From positions 1 to 41,830 of the forward strand of contig JALUXB010000055.1 in NCBI GenBank assembly GCA_027019175.1: a stretch of 41,830 bases of DNA. Reading direction: 5' to 3'. Numbering within the stretch: the stretch's first letter is position 1; every line of letters starts with the position of its first letter. Made by a program: the position numbers and the translations under genes. Source of the stretch: Sulfurovum sp. (GTDB lineage: Bacteria; Campylobacterota; Campylobacteria; Campylobacterales; Sulfurovaceae). The notes beneath the pieces are model-generated. The model was given only the letters and a program-made list of their open reading frames with translations, had not been told where the DNA came from and did not search any database. Shown here in pieces: positions 41,294-41,830 of the stretch.

Positions 41294-41674
41294 ATGGCAG
41301 ATTTTAATAAAAAAAGAATATTCATTTTAATGCTTACAATCAATATTCTTATTCTTTATGCGCTGGAAGGATTTTTATTTAACCCATTTTTTATATGGAT
41401 ATTGCTACCAATTTATATTGGCTACAGCATAGTCCACAAAGCATGGGAAACAAAATCAAAAAAGAAACTTTTGGAAGGGTATGGATTTCTAATTATGAGT
41501 ATTGGGTTTAGCTATTTTTATCATTTTTCTTGGTTTTTTGACTGGGATGGTGCGAAAACCGGAAGTTCTACTGCGACACTGATATTTCTATGGGGTCCGA
41601 TATGGGCTGTACTCTTTGGGTATATTGGTTATTTTATCGGTTCTTTTTCTGAAGATCAACAGCATGGACTATAG
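41294..41674 (+). CDS. Four-helix membrane protein, unknown
   Basis: The 126 residues have about four hydrophobic helices. The segment FFDWDGAKTGSSTATLIFLWGPIWAVLFGY is unusual: an acidic patch followed by a Gly/Ser/Thr-rich turn and a membrane helix. The ribosome binding site is AAAGAAGTG. The protein may belong to the membrane-bound immunity-like proteins found in such islands, but I have no firm match. Confidence 0.68.
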   Translation: MADFNKKRIFILMLTINILILYALEGFLFNPFFIWILLPIYIGYSIVHKAWETKSKKKLLEGYGFLIMSIGFSYFYHFSWFFDWDGAKTGSSTATLIFLWGPIWAVLFGYIGYFIGSFSEDQQHGL

Positions 41675-41734
41675 ATGAAAATCAAAAGATTAATTAAAAA
41701 ATTAAGATGTCATCACTACAGGATAAGAAGATGA
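41675..41734 (+). CDS. Possible 19-codon ORF coupled to the next gene
   Basis: ATG 41675 follows the previous TAG directly. The peptide is basic (MKIKRLIKKLRCHHYRIRR). Its TGA overlaps the ATG of the next gene (ATGA). It may be a leader peptide that couples translation, or chance. Confidence 0.3.
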   Translation: MKIKRLIKKLRCHHYRIRR

Positions 41735-41830
41735 GTCAACTAACAAAAAACTTAAAGCGAAGAGTTATGTATGTTGAAAATAAATCTACTGGTGAAGCAC
41801 GAATTGGTTGGGTCACTTTTTCAAAAACTG
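41731..41830 (+). CDS. Start of a 'VMYVENKS' family protein (runs off the window)
   Basis: The first 33 residues contain RRVMYVENKSTGEARIGWVT, then FSKT. This start is shared by a widespread family of short island and gene-cassette proteins of unknown function, sometimes mislabelled as deoxyxylulose-phosphate synthase. ATAAGAAG precedes the ATG. The rest lies outside the window. Confidence 0.65.
   Translation, partial: MSQLTKNLKRRVMYVENKSTGEARIGWVTFSKT

Overview
The window looks like the chromosome of a Campylobacterota (Epsilonproteobacteria) member, probably Sulfurovum-like. The main evidence is the gene order gltX - YggT - slt - lipoprotein - mobB - fbp - small Cys protein - metG at 7.8-15.6 kb, which matches the order I recall from Campylobacter jejuni (Cj0845c to Cj0838c). 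A glutaminyl-tRNA synthetase/YqeY fusion and promoters recognisable mainly by their -10 box fit this. The species assignment is an inference.

Layout. (1) 0-5.1 kb is an AT-rich accessory edge. It holds a transposase remnant, a cluster of short direct and inverted repeats, a 3' gene remnant, a frameshifted metallophosphoesterase-STAND NTPase (possible anti-phage gene) and an AbiEii-like nucleotidyltransferase toxin with a small partner. (2) 5.1-19.0 kb is housekeeping: GlnRS, a GluRS paralogue that has lost its catalytic motifs, YggT, lytic transglycosylase, MobB, fructose-bisphosphatase, MetRS, a Mur-ligase-like protein, a patatin-like phospholipase and a YwqK/MORN-like protein. (3) 25.1-19.0 kb on the minus strand is one compact seven-gene run: HdeD-like, APC permease, EI24/CysZ-like, thioredoxin-fold, ClC, MtfA-like peptidase and a signal-peptidase-I-like protein. 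(4) 25.2-37.0 kb carries a Suv3-like RNA helicase, an EEP nuclease/phosphatase, cardiolipin synthase, a one-iron superoxide reductase behind a perfect 14-bp inverted repeat, acetyl-CoA synthetase, RibB with a degenerate RibA half, and a cytochrome c lipoprotein. (5) 37.07-41.83 kb is a second accessory region: a small orphan CRISPR array, an IS1595-family transposase with a convergent winged-helix-like gene, then an AT-rich string of small cytosolic and membrane proteins that runs off the window.

The main points for a second look are these. The CRISPR array has type II-C hallmarks: 36-bp repeats, 30-31-bp spacers, and an extended -10 promoter (TGTTATAAT) forming the end of every intact repeat. 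The terminal repeat has lost that promoter half but keeps exactly the half that would pair with tracrRNA. No cas gene is in the window. Separately, the GluRS2-type paralogue next to GlnRS has lost HIGH, KMSKS and other active-site motifs yet remains an intact, translationally coupled ORF. This suggests that gain of direct Gln-tRNA charging freed it from its aminoacylation role.
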